Shown here: positions 44,682 to 55,217 of the stretch, one piece after another
Numbering within the stretch: position 1 is the stretch's first letter
Layout of the letters: the number at the start of each line of letters is the position of its first letter
Assembly (NCBI GenBank): GCA_021613335.1
Contig: JAJTWR010000044.1
Coordinates: forward strand, 3,117,501-3,181,500
Length of the DNA stretch: 64,000 nt
DNA from: Whitmania pigra
Lineage: Eukaryota; Annelida; Clitellata; Hirudinida; Haemopidae
Reading direction: 5' to 3'
Translations under genes and position numbers: made by a program
The notes under the pieces: generated by a model
What the model was told of the DNA's origin: nothing
Databases searched by the model: none
What the model saw: only the letters and a program-made list of their open reading frames with translations

Positions 44682-46448
44682 TTTTTTTTTCAGGTTTGAA
44701 TTCGTTTATTTTCAAAAAACTATATTCAAATAGCCAAAAAAAAATCACACCAAAAAAAGATTCACAAATTCCTTAATGAACTATCCCAAGGGAATTAATT
44801 CCCGTCTAGGGGATAGGTTGTTTCAATTTGACAAATTTAAAGGGGCGTTTGAAAGGGTCTTTGCATATATATAAACTTCTAATGGTAACGACAGGTGAAA
44901 ATTAATGGCAACAACTGAGAGACGATGAATAATCGGAATAATGAATAAGCGATGTAATCAACGAGGAAAAAACCAGGGTAATAAAATGAATGATAAGGTG
45001 GAAATGTGGATAACAGGTTCAACAGGTGGATAGAATGTGTTTTTTAAGATGGGATTTAAATAGTGAGGAACTGTTTAGAGAAACAAGGGACGACGGCAGA
45101 GAGGAGAACAAGAGTGGACCTTTGCAACATATGGAGAATTTTTTGAAGGTGGTACGGGAAAATTCAGATCTCAATTGATTGGATGATCTAAGATTGTAAG
45201 AGTGGACATCTGATGATTTGAAAAACATATTATTAAAGGATGGAGGCAGCAAGTTATGTTCATAATTGTATATGAAGAGGCAAGTTTGGAATTTATTGAT
45301 CTGATATATATTTAGAAGTCCATTTGAAATAAAAAAGTCCTTTGTATGGGCACGTGGATGGAGACGAAATATAGTACGAATTATTCTTTTTTGGAGTGTA
45401 AGTAAGTGGATAAGTTTAGAGGGATAGGTAGAGGCCCAGGCGATATTACAATAGATGAGCTAAGAATATATTAAAGAATAATAAAGCATAATGAGAATTT
45501 TGTTATCAACAAATGAAGAGACCCTTGACATGATGCCAATGTTTTTTGAAATTTTGGAGGCAACGTAATTGATATGCAAAAACCAGTTTAATCTATCATC
45601 GATAATAATGCCGAGGAATTTGGTAGAGGTGACATGTTTAATCTGTAAGTTGTTGATGCAAGGTTGAATACTATGGGTTCTGTCCTTATTTTTTGAGCAA
45701 AAAGCATAAAATTTGTCTTGTCGACATTTAAAGATAACTTATTGGCGCGAAACCAAGTGTCAACATTTGTTAACTCCCTATTGATGCTGATAATTAAGTC
45801 ATTGAGATTTTTGCCAGAAGCAAATACATTTGTATCGTCTGCGAATAATAAAAATGTAAGTAAAGATGATGAGTTATGTAAATCGTTAATATAAATTATG
45901 AATAGCAAGGGGCCAAGAATAGACCCTTGAGGAACGCCACAAGCTACGTCACTAAACGAAGATTCAAACCCATTAAATTCTGTCAATTGTTTACGACCCG
46001 ACAAATAACTGGTGAACCACTTCAAAACACAACCACGCAAACCGTAATGATAAAGTTTCGACAAAAGTATCTCATGATTTACGGTATCAAATGCCTTTGA
46101 TAGATCGAGAAACACACCGATGGTGAACTCACCACAGTCCAGAGCGTCGGCAATTTTCGAATAAAGTAAGAGTAGAGGCATATATGTTGAGTGATTTTTT
46201 CGAAATCCGAATTGTTTGTTATTGAGCAGACTAAACCTTGATAAGAAGGATTCAACTCGACGATATACGGCCTTTTCGAAAATTTTTGAAAAATATGGCA
46301 GAATTGAGATAGGTCTGTAATTGCAGATCCTGTTCAGATCACCGGATTTATGCAATGGAATCACTTTGGCCAATTTTAAGTCATCTGGTACACTCCCCGT
46401 CGACAGAGTCTGAAGATAAGAACCTCCTTCCTCCTTGAGGCACATTGG
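44682..46448 (-). pseudogene. Nearly intact 5'-truncated LINE (CR1/L2/Jockey-like RT)
   Basis: Minus-strand RT with all main blocks: VIPLHKSGDLNRICNYRPIS, FGFRKNHSTY, FLDLSKAFDTVNHEIL, CGVPQGSILGPLLFIIYIND and the catalytic FLLFADDTNVF (within 45588-46445). The thumb and C-terminal part continue after one frame change near 45690 (FLGIIIDDRLNWFLHINYVA), a stop near 45458 and the end RSSNQLRSEFSRTTFKK (45019-45252). A poly(A) tail is visible as poly-T at 44682-44693. The start of the ORF and any endonuclease are missing, as in a usual 5'-truncated insertion. The few defects suggest a fairly young copy. Confidence 0.92.
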
Positions 46449-46635
46449 AATTTGCTCGACAACGAGTTTCTCTGTGGACCTATAATGTTGGCTTTGCGGA
46501 TCATATGTCCCCGGGCAACAAAGGGAGCCAAAATGAGGCTTACAAATGAAGCTTTTTATGTTCGTATTATATACAACATTATATTATAATAATTGAACAA
46601 GGGCAATAAATTGGTCACAACATGAATGTAGAGAC
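46449..46635. other. Spacer between LINE and hAT element
   Basis: No gene. The last eight bases (46628-46635, GTAGAGAC) match the sequence after the hAT right end in seven of eight positions. Confidence 0.5.
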
Positions 46636-46649
46636 CATTCGCAAAATAA

Positions 46650-46860
46650 TGTCCATTCGATTCTAATTACCATTGCTGAAATAATTTCTATTTCTATTCT
46701 AATTCCATTCAAAGTTCTAAAAATTTCCATTCGATTCTAATTACCATTGCTCAAATAATTTTTAATTCTATTCTAATTCCATTCAAAGTTCTACAAATTT
46801 CCATTCGATTCTAATTACCATCGCTCAAATAATTTCTAATTTCTATTCTAATTCCATTTT
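46650..46860. repeat. 74-bp tandem repeat, three units
   Basis: Units start 'ccattcgattctaattacca' and end 'attcaaagttctaaaaattt'. The third is cut short. They form the left subterminal region of hAT copy A. Confidence 0.9.
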
Positions 46861-47433
46861 CAATATTTTCGTTTTCCTTTAAAGCCTTTTCGAATGTTGA
46901 AATGATTATAAAAGCATCCTAAAGTAAGAAAGAAACAACTACAAACAATTATTGAACATTTATTGCCACAGTTAGTCAAAATGAGTTTAATTTGAGGAAA
47001 GCTCTCATCTCCGAGGAATTTTGCATTCATAATAATCAAATAATCCAAATCATACAATTTACTGTAACAAGTATTCTTCTCTTTCCAGAAATTTATTGCG
47101 TCATTATGTTCTTCTTCTATTATATCAGCTAGATATTTGTTGAGCTGATTAAGCAGTGTCCCTTTTGTTGATACTAATGACTAATACTAATACTAATGTT
47201 GATGATTAATACTCGCAGCAGTTGTAATTGACTGAATGTTATCTGTCAAAAATTTAAACTTCTTCAATGAAGTCCGAGTTGGCGATGAGAGCGACGATGT
47301 AGATTCATCACCAGAACCAGACGCCTAAACTTCCTCAACTGAACCTTCCTCGCTTTCACAAACAGTTGCGATGTACAGCTTAGCTGCATTAACCGGAGGT
47401 GCACATTCCGATGACATAATTGCTTGTACACAT

Positions 47434-47545
47434 TGTAATGTTGTAACGATAGGGGATCTTTGTTTATATGGCGGCGTTGAAGTGCGGAAATTAAAAGGAA
47501 CGGTTGTTGGTTTTTCACGAACAAATTAAACGATAGAACATCACA
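47434..47545 (+). repeat. 5' LTR of the gypsy element
   Basis: 112 bp, TGTAATG...CATCACA, the same as the 3' LTR. Confidence 0.95.
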
Positions 47546-47546
47546 T

Positions 47547-47557
47547 TGGCGACGAGA
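47547..47557 (+). promoter_or_regulatory. Primer-binding site, tRNA-Ser type
   Basis: TGGCGACGAGA directly after the LTR. Its first ten bases are complementary to the 3' end of animal tRNA-Ser as I recall it; the match then breaks off. Confidence 0.65.
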
Positions 47558-47706
47558 ATTTCGAAACGGACCTTCGCAAATAGTTTGCACCAATTTTTAT
47601 CGACAAAAATCGAAAGTTTGTTCATTTCGGATAGACGCTGTTGTCTGGCCTCCGAGCGTTATCGAAGTCATCGAAAGCTACTATCGATAACACCATTATC
47701 TAATCC

Positions 47707-50565
47707 ATGGCTGAAGCACTACCAACGTTTCCGTCGTTTGTAGTCGATTCACACGACTCAGCAGGAGTTCGATGGACAAAGTGGGTTTCTCGCTTTCGCA
47801 ACCTGATGGTGGCCGTAAATATTGTTGATCGCAAACGTCAAAGAGCTCTCCTACTCCACTACGCGGGTGAGGAAGTCAACGACATCCTTGATACTCTTCC
47901 AGATGCCGAAGCTGCAGAGGGAGAGGATCCGTTCGAAAAGGCTGTCACTGCTCTCAACAAGTTTTTCACACCAAAGCAAAACGTCGAATACCAAATCTAC
48001 ACGTTTCGACAATCTAAACAACAAACAGATGAACCACTAACAGCCTACTACACCCGTTTGAAACAACTGGCAACCTCATGCTCTTTCGACAATGTTGATC
48101 GTGAGATAAAATCTCAAATCATCCAAGGTTGTTTATCAAGTACACTACGCCGTAAAGCCTTATGTGAACCTGACATGACTCTCACTAAACTCATAGATGT
48201 TGGTCGTAGTTTAGAACTCTCCGATATCCAAGCAAAGAGTATGGAGAATGAGCATGTTAACAAACTGAGTCTGAATCGCAATAAGCAGATTTGCAACAAT
48301 TCCAAGAAAACAGCTGACATGAAGTGTCACAACTGTGGTGGCACATGGCCACACGAGGGTGGAAAGACATCGTGTCCGGCGCATGGCAAGTACTGCAATT
48401 CGTGCAAGAAGCCAAATCATTTTGCGTCACAGTGTCGTTCGAAAGATGGTGCATCACAACAGCCGCCACATCAGCGACATCGCGACAGCATATCACATGA
48501 TAGACCGCAAAGCCGACTGCCGAAAACCCGTCATGGCAAATACCATCGTGTTCGCCGTGTCAATGCCGACAGCAACGGAAGTTCATCTGACAACAGTGAA
48601 CATTCATCTGAGCAGAGTCGTTATGTGTATGCACTGAGCGTTCATTCAAATCGATTGGACACCAAAAGAAATCTACCACACTTCTTAGTGAATGTAAACA
48701 ACACTACAATCGATGTCATCGCAGACTCAGGAGCAAGTGTAAGCATCATGAGCCAACTCGATTTTTATAAAATTAAACCTCTACCTCAGCTGCACAGCAA
48801 CTACAAACAAGTATTTGCATACTGTTCGCAAAGCCCTCTCAAGGTGCTAGGGACTTTTCGTGCTGTGGTTAGATATAAAGACAGAAAGTCAGACACACTG
48901 TTCTACGTCATTGATAGCAAGGAAGGTTCTCTCCTAAGCTGGGAAGTATCTCAAGCACTACACCTACTGCACGTCGTGAAACCGATTGGTGAACGTACGA
49001 CATCCACCGATCAGATCGTCAATGAACTCGTCACAGAATATGCTGATTTATTTCGTGGTGTCGGTAAGCTGAAGGACTTCCAAGTCAAACTACACATCGA
49101 CAACGCCGTACAACCAGTCGCGCAGCCTCATCGTTGGGTGCCATTCCATGTTCGTCAACAGTTAGAAGATCAACTCAAGCATGACGAAGAGCTCGACATC
49201 ATCGAAATGACCGAAGGAGCTACTCCGTGGGTGAGTCCAGTCGTCGTCGTACCCAAACCTAAGAGTGAAACTGGCCAAAAACGTGTATGTGTAGATATGC
49301 GCCAAGCTAACACAGCAATCAAACGTGAAAGACACATTACGCCTACTATAAATGAACTGATCAGTGATCTAAATGGTGCAACAGTTTTCTCAAAATTGGA
49401 TTTAAATCAGGGATATAATCAACTTGAACTTGCACCTGAATCACGTTACATTACAACATTCTCCACGCATGTTGGTCTGCGTCGATACAAACGTCTCAAT
49501 TTCGGTATTTCATGCGCTGCAGAGATTTTCCAGAATGCAATCCGTGAGACACTCAGTGGATTAACGGGCGCAATAAACATTAGTGACGACATTCTTGTGT
49601 ACGGTAGAACCGAGCAGGAGATGTTCAACAATCTGCGTGCCGTGTTTCAACGTCTGAGAGAAAAAGGGCTAACTCTTAACAAGCAGAAATGCGTCTATGC
49701 GAAGCTCACTCTCGAATTCTTTGGTAACGTATTCACTGAACGTGGCATCATGGCAGACCCGAAGAAGATTCAGTCAATTGTTAACATGAACATGCCAACC
49801 AATGCATCTGAAGTCCGCAGTCTACTCGGGATGACTAATTATTGTGCTCGTTTCATACCAAACTATGCTACAGTTTCCGAGCCACTACGTAGACTAACAC
49901 GACAGGACACACCATGGCAGTGGACCAATGAGCAAGAATCTGCACTCACACAACTCAAACAGGAACTATGCAATGCTCCAGTAATGCCGTATTTTGACTC
50001 TGACAAGCAAACAGAAATACACACTGATGCTAGTCCAGTCGGACTCGGCGCCATCTTGATTCAACGTGGAAATAACAACGAAGAACATATCATCGCTTAC
50101 GCCAGTAGATCGTTGACTGATGTCGAACAACGATACTCACAGACAGAACGAGAAGCACTCGCAGTCGTTTGGTCTTGTGAACATTTTCATATATACATCC
50201 ATGGCAAGCCAGTGACCATTCATACTGATCACAAGCCATTAGTCAGTCTGTACAACAATCCAAAATGCAAGCCGCCAGCACGCATCGAGCGTTGGGCACT
50301 ACGCCTTCAACCATATGAGACAACCATCATCTACAGACCAGGTCATGACAACCCAGCCGACTATCTATCACGACATCCAACTTTGTCAAGTGACCGATCG
50401 AGTCGTGAAGAACAAATCGCCGAAGAGTACGTCAACTACCTCGTGGGTCATGCAGTACCGAAAGCTATGACTCGCATTGAAATTGCCACTGCGACCGTCA
50501 AAGACAAACACACTGCTCGCTGTCATCGATGCGATCCGTACAAACGATTGGTCACACATCGCTAA
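47707..50565 (+). CDS. Gag-protease-RT-RNase H polyprotein of the gypsy element
   Basis: 952 residues. The Gag part begins MAEALPTFPSFVVDSHDSAG and ends with a Cys/His cluster and a canonical CX2CX4HX4C zinc knuckle (CNSCKKPNHFASQC, about residues 229-243). The protease active site is DSGAS (about residue 340). RT holds SKLDLNQGYNQLEL and a variant catalytic box, ISDDILVYG (about 625), in place of the usual YxDD. RNase H has HTDASPVGLGAIL (about 772) and TDHKPLV. The protein loses frame near 50500-50515, just before the integrase, and runs 20 wrong residues to a stop at 50565. A +1 shift (one extra base) explains this. It could be a disabling mutation or, less likely at this place, a programmed shift. 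Confidence 0.95.
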   Translation: MAEALPTFPSFVVDSHDSAGVRWTKWVSRFRNLMVAVNIVDRKRQRALLLHYAGEEVNDILDTLPDAEAAEGEDPFEKAVTALNKFFTPKQNVEYQIYTFRQSKQQTDEPLTAYYTRLKQLATSCSFDNVDREIKSQIIQGCLSSTLRRKALCEPDMTLTKLIDVGRSLELSDIQAKSMENEHVNKLSLNRNKQICNNSKKTADMKCHNCGGTWPHEGGKTSCPAHGKYCNSCKKPNHFASQCRSKDGASQQPPHQRHRDSISHDRPQSRLPKTRHGKYHRVRRVNADSNGSSSDNSEHSSEQSRYVYALSVHSNRLDTKRNLPHFLVNVNNTTIDVIADSGASVSIMSQLDFYKIKPLPQLHSNYKQVFAYCSQSPLKVLGTFRAVVRYKDRKSDTLFYVIDSKEGSLLSWEVSQALHLLHVVKPIGERTTSTDQIVNELVTEYADLFRGVGKLKDFQVKLHIDNAVQPVAQPHRWVPFHVRQQLEDQLKHDEELDIIEMTEGATPWVSPVVVVPKPKSETGQKRVCVDMRQANTAIKRERHITPTINELISDLNGATVFSKLDLNQGYNQLELAPESRYITTFSTHVGLRRYKRLNFGISCAAEIFQNAIRETLSGLTGAINISDDILVYGRTEQEMFNNLRAVFQRLREKGLTLNKQKCVYAKLTLEFFGNVFTERGIMADPKKIQSIVNMNMPTNASEVRSLLGMTNYCARFIPNYATVSEPLRRLTRQDTPWQWTNEQESALTQLKQELCNAPVMPYFDSDKQTEIHTDASPVGLGAILIQRGNNNEEHIIAYASRSLTDVEQRYSQTEREALAVVWSCEHFHIYIHGKPVTIHTDHKPLVSLYNNPKCKPPARIERWALRLQPYETTIIYRPGHDNPADYLSRHPTLSSDRSSREEQIAEEYVNYLVGHAVPKAMTRIEIATATVKDKHTARCHRCDPYKRLVTHR

Positions 50566-51829
50566 CGTAAACACTAACGAGTTTGACACGTTCGCTAGAA
50601 TGCATGCTGAACTGTGTGTCAGTGGAGACAATATACTACTACGCAATAGCCGCATAGTTATTCCAGAGTCACTGAGGGAACGTGCAGTCAATCTCGCACA
50701 TCAAGGACATCAAGGCATTGTCAAAACCAAAGCTTTGATTAGGGAAAAAGTCTGGTTTCCTGTGATCGACCGTTTGGTGGAAGAACGCGTCAAAGCATGC
50801 ATTGCCTGCCAAATCGCCGTCGCAACCCCGCATCGTGAACCACTACAAATGACCCAACTACCGTCATCACCCTGGAGTGAATTGAGTATTGATTTTGCTC
50901 AGTTAACAACTGGTGACTACCTACTCGTGGTCATTGATGACTATTCACGATTTCCTGTGGTTGAAATTGTTCAGTCAACCGCAGCAGCCAGCGTGATACC
51001 AAAACTTGATCGCATCCTATCAGAATTTGGTTCGTGTGACATTCTGAAGTCGGATAATGGACCCCCCTTCAATGGTTTTGAATTCACCCGTTTTGCTGAA
51101 TATATGGGTTTCAAGCATCGAAAGATAACTCCGCTATGGCCGCGTGCCAATGGTGAGGTCGAACGATTTGTGAAGACAGTCAAGAAGGTTATCAAGACAG
51201 CGCAACTCGAACACAAGAATTGGCATCAAGAACTGAACATCTTTCTTCGTCAGTATCGTGCCACGCCTCACAGCACAACTGGTCGTCCTCCTGCGACAAT
51301 GCTGTTTGGACGTCCCTTCAAAACAACTCTACCATCAACAAAATCATCTACAGTCACTGATATACAAGGCGATAGAAAATTTCGTGAGCGAGATGCTCTC
51401 ATGAAGTCGAAGATGAAGGACTACGCTGACAACAAGTCCTATGTCAAACCTTCATCAATCAGCGTGGGTGACACGGTCATTGTGAAACAACCAATCACAC
51501 ACAACAGATCACTCACACCGTACATGCCAGTACCACACACAGTTACGTCAAAGAACCACTCGATGATCACTGCTACACGCAACACTGACGGACAATCAGT
51601 CACCCGCAACTCGTCACTCTTCAAAGGAATAGATAACCGCTTGTCGGGTTATGCAAAATTCAAGGAACCATCCGAAGACGTGGTGGAAGGTGATGTCACA
51701 TCCAGTGATGTCATGCCGCAAACTGCTCCGGAAGGCGAGTACAGCACACAGCAAGATCAGAACGTTGTACGCCGCTCCAAGCGTGAACATAAACTGCCCG
51801 CCCGCTTTGCAGACTATGTTGTGAACTAA
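50500..51829 (+). CDS. Integrase part of the gypsy polyprotein
   Basis: Open in the +1 frame relative to the upstream ORF, with no ATG of its own at the join, so it was evidently part of one pol frame. The HHCC zinc module is HQGHQGIVKTKALI...CIACQ. The DDE core shows ELSIDFAQL, ILKSDNGPPFNG and NGEVERFVKTV. The C-terminal region ends RRSKREHKLPARFADYV before TAA at 51829. All three catalytic acids are present. If the frame change upstream is a mutation, integrase cannot be made from this copy without suppression. Confidence 0.93.
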
Positions 51830-51847
51830 TATTTGACTAGGTTTTCC

Positions 51848-51861
51848 AAAAAGGGGAGGGA
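51848..51861 (+). other. Polypurine tract of the gypsy element
   Basis: AAAAAGGGGAGGGA directly before the 3' LTR. Confidence 0.85.
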
Positions 51862-51973
51862 TGTAATGTTGTAACGATAGGGGATCTTTGTTTATATGGC
51901 GGCGTTGAAGTGCGGAAATTAAAAGGAACGGTTGTTGGTTTTTCACGAACAAATTAAACGATAGAACATCACA
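51862..51973 (+). repeat. 3' LTR of the gypsy element
   Basis: 112 bp with no difference from the 5' LTR. Confidence 0.95.
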
Positions 51974-52202
51974 CACATATATACCATACATACAAATGTT
52001 TGAGTTAAATCGAATTGGCTTCAGAAATAACTTCTATTTCTCGTTATAATTCCATTCTACAAAATAATTCCTACTTCTCATTCTAATTCCATTTTTCAGG
52101 CAATTTCCATTCCCAAATTTTAATTTCCATTATCGAGAAAAAATAATTTCTATTTCAATTCCTATTTTAAATACTATTAATGGAAATATCACTGGTAGCG
52201 AC

Positions 52203-53285
52203 CACATCAGACATACATATGTCCCAGTGGACGAGTTTAAAAACTGAGCCCAGCACAGTAAAGCGGGAGTCTGAAACACGTTGGAGCGCACGGTCAGAAG
52301 CTGTTAAAGCTATCCATGAAGGACTAGATGAACTATATTAAGGCTCAGACAAATTATCGGGGGGCTCAACTCCGAAAGTGATGCAGATACAGTTACTGGC
52401 GTATTTAAATTTTAACTTCATAGTTTTCTGGAATGCCATTCTTGGAAAAATTGATCGTTTACTTTGTATTTGTATCTAGCTGATTTTTTTCGTGCCTTAT
52501 GTATCCGGATAGGATGTGAAGGTACTTCTTAATCAATCCACCATTTATCCTATCCAATCATCTTCGTGATTTTTTAGCTTTCCATGCATCTCAACTTAGT
52601 AGACCTCCACAGCCTCCGCCATTTTTTATATTTGAATATTTTCCATCGTTATGCAAACCAGGGTTTCTTTCAGGCATACCTTCGCGGGGGATTAAAAAAT
52701 TCTGACTAAAAGTGTATGTAAAAACCCATAAATCTAAGACAAACAAGTTTTAAAAAATGTCCTACCATCCGTAGCGGTCTAAAAACTTGTTTGTTAACAT
52801 GCAAAAAAAAAACCAATCGATCACAAGAAGATCTCGGACGTGATTATTACAATATTTTTCTTGATAGAGTAGTAGATTTATATGCTCTCAAAAAACCTCG
52901 GCGCTTAAAATTTCTTTAAACATTTCAGTTATTAAACATATTTTAAATTTTAGTTTGTATAAATGATTTTCAATATGTTTTTACCTAAAATATAATTATT
53001 GATCTGAGGTTGTGCGTGGTTTGATTTTAAACTTGTATTTGGCACGAAAAACTGGCCCCTCGAACTCGTGAAATGACCCCACCCCCACCCGAACAATAAT
53101 GCCTGAAAACTCTGATGCAAACTACGAGCCTTGATATCTCAAAGCTTGTTGCAGAAATGCAGCCTATCATGTACTCAAATTAAAATTGTCAAGATTTAAT
53201 GTGAACATCAGCTAATATAGTTCACAACTTTGTCCTCATTCTTCTGTACATGTGTCTTAGTGTTTGCGTTGTCTTGATGTTGATG
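52203..53285. other. No gene seen
   Basis: AT-rich non-coding sequence. The segment at about 52490-52560 (gtgaaggtacttcttaatca, tccaccattt) resembles 57515-57550 and may be a decayed repeat. Confidence 0.4.
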
Positions 53286-53294
53286 AGGTATGAA

Positions 53295-53500
53295 ATTTGG
53301 AATCTATTTTACAAGGTCTCATTCGCTCGGCCCCTGGAGGTTCTCCGATTTCTGCTTCTAGTCCTCAGCGAAAAAAGTTTACCACTGGTAGAGGTGATCT
53401 TGCTCTTCACAGAGTTGAAAGAGAGACATTGGAAAAAAAAAGAGATTTTGTCATTGACCAGTTTGCGGCAGTGAAATCAAGAAAAATAAATCTTTTGTAG
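53295..53500 (+). CDS. Possible last exon of an unidentified gene
   Basis: An open frame behind a weak acceptor (ttttacaag) reads GLIRSAPGGSPISASSPQRK and then a charged, helical end (RVERETLEKKRDFVIDQF) to a stop at 53500. Composition is coding-like. It is in no obvious phase with the C18orf63-like gene that starts 250 bp later. I do not recognise it. Confidence 0.3.
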
Positions 53501-53745
53501 ACTGTATGTCAGAATAGAGACTGAATGAGTCAATATAGTTTCTATAAATTTGCTTTTTTAAACACCATGTTTCATTAAAAAATTTTTTCTTATTTGATGT
53601 AATAGAAAATATGGTGATTAAACGGTGTGAATGGGAAAGGGGCGCCAATAACATAGCTCGTCCCCGATAAAGATTGAATATATTATATAGTCTTTGGCCG
53701 AGCAGACGACATAATCTTTATGTTTCGCCTTCGCGCTGTTGTTGT

Positions 53746-55217
53746 ATGGATTCGGGGGACGTTTGTTTTTGTGTAAGTAACTGTAATGTGGATGGTTATG
53801 AATGCTATTTGTTTTCACTAAATGAGAATAACCGCCAATTAATTGTCATTTTATGCCGAGAGATTATATTATCCAATCAATTCATATTAGCGTCACCCGG
53901 GAACAGGCCATATACCTTATTAATTTGCGCACCCAAGGATCGATGTCAGTGCGGTTCAGTTTTTTTAGATATAGCTCAGCATGGTCTGATTCGGGGTCCT
54001 TTTCCAACGAATCTGGATACGTTTGAACGGTGTCTTAGGAATACGGTCTATACTCGAATGAGTCCACGGTTTAAACCGATTGGTAATTTCTTAACTGCTG
54101 AAAAGGAATTTCTTTTGATGTCAACAAGGTTCACCGCACATAGTTTATCATTTCATGTTGTATGTGGATTTGTTTATGTGTCAGTTGCAACATTTTCTCT
54201 TCTGATGCCATCGGGAAAATTTAGTTCATCAGACCAAGCTTGAAAAGGGCTAGCATTGTTGAGATGGTGAGGCTTTTTCCACCAAGCGATAAATTTAGAA
54301 CTTATTTAGATATGAAAAACTACTGGAGAGACTCCTATGGCTATGAATTACCTATTAACGAATCCAATATATTTTTTGCAAAGGTTAATTTTGAATATAC
54401 TGAATCAACATTTACTTATCCAAGTTGTTGCATCAGAAATGAAGAGCCTCTGTGCATTCGCAAGAAGAACCCTTCACTAAGTAAAACTTTTTGTGATGAG
54501 GTTATGTGTGCAATTAACATTTTGTGTGGGTTTCAAACCACAATAACCAGCATTTCAAAGTGTCCATCGAGCTTAAATAGTGCCTTGAATGGCAATCCTA
54601 TTAGTGTGTGGTTTCAAAGAACAAGTTTTCCAGAAAGCGAACAAAGAACAACACCGCAGATGAACAAGAAAACAGATTCTTTAGTACCGTCTGTTGCATC
54701 GGATTTCGAAAAGCTACAGAGTTGTAACAACATTAAAGTTATTCCTCGTTTTTCAAAATGCAGCAAAAATATTGGGAGTGATGTTAAAGAAAGTAAAAAA
54801 TGTAAGTCAGTAAAATCAGTTCGTGCAAGACACGTCTCTTTTGATCAAGTTCCTGAAATAAGTGGTTCAGAAAACGTTGAAATTAATATAAAAGCAATTA
54901 CTTTTAAAGCTGTGGAGGACACTCCTCATATTGACAAATATGCAAAGCAGAAAGCCAATTCAAAAGTAGATAACAACGGATCTATTGAGGAGATCTCTCT
55001 AAAGAACGAAAGTAATGTGAAATCAAAAAGAAGTAGGACTTCAGATGCTTTTCAGGTTGAAGAAGAGAGTCATATTTTGGAATCTCTCCATAAACCTTCA
55101 ACAACCAAAAATAAGATTTTCCACTTTTTAAAAGCCAAAGGAATAAAATGCTGCCTCAAGGAAAAGAAAGAAGTCTTAATTGCTAAAGTGCTTTCTATTT
55201 TCAGTCAAGAGACGTGA
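53746..55217 (+). CDS. C18orf63-like (DUF4708) protein, frame broken
   Basis: Two frames together follow the DUF4708 family. The first (53746-54243, MDSGDVCFCVSNCNVDGYEC onward) covers the N-terminal half up to LLMPSGKFSSSDQA and a stop. The second (open from about 54219 to 55217) resumes at RPSLKRASIVEMVRLFPPSD, then YWRDSYGYELP and FTYPSCCIRNEEP. The C-terminal half is Lys/Ser-rich and ends in a SAP-like helix pair (KIFHFLKAKGIKCCLKEKKE). Compared with the family about 25 residues are missing at the join, and the frame shifts. Either the copy is damaged or a very short intron ends at aaatttag (54218). No other introns occur in 1.47 kb, so a retrocopy is possible. The family's function is unknown. 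Confidence 0.75.

Larger units (their letters stand above)
47434..51973 (+). mobile_element. Complete Ty3/gypsy LTR retrotransposon
   Basis: Two identical 112-bp LTRs (47434-47545 and 51862-51973, TG...CA) are flanked by a perfect 5-bp duplication CACAT (47429-47433 and 51974-51978). A tRNA-Ser-type primer site follows the left LTR and a purine tract precedes the right one. Domain order Gag, protease, RT, RNase H, integrase is that of Ty3/gypsy (Metaviridae-type). The 112-bp LTRs are very short for this group. Identical LTRs point to recent insertion. A one-base frame change between RNase H and integrase is the only break I see. The unoccupied target sequence exists at about 60985-61020. Confidence 0.95.
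46636..52194 (-). mobile_element. hAT (Ac-type) transposon remnant, copy A, hosting a gypsy element
   Basis: The right end reads CACTG at 52190-52194, so the inverted end starts CAGTGATATTTCCATT, a typical hAT terminus. An 8-bp flank, GTAGCGAC (52195-52202), pairs with GTAGAGAC (46628-46635) as a near-perfect target duplication. Minus-strand transposase traces read LLNQLNKYLADIIEEE then HNDAINFWKEKN (about 47040-47150), the Ac-type C-terminal region. Stops and an ATTAGT microsatellite interrupt it. Tandem 'attctaattccatt' units lie near both ends, as in hAT subterminal regions. A second copy of its interior is at 60440-61140. The Ty3/gypsy element at 47434-51973 sits inside. Confidence 0.75.

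Noticed and set aside
46860..47593. Minus-strand frames next to the gypsy 5' LTR taken as a host gene
   Set aside because: The frame at 47264-47593 runs through the LTR, and the same sequence is repeated at 60 kb as part of a hAT element.
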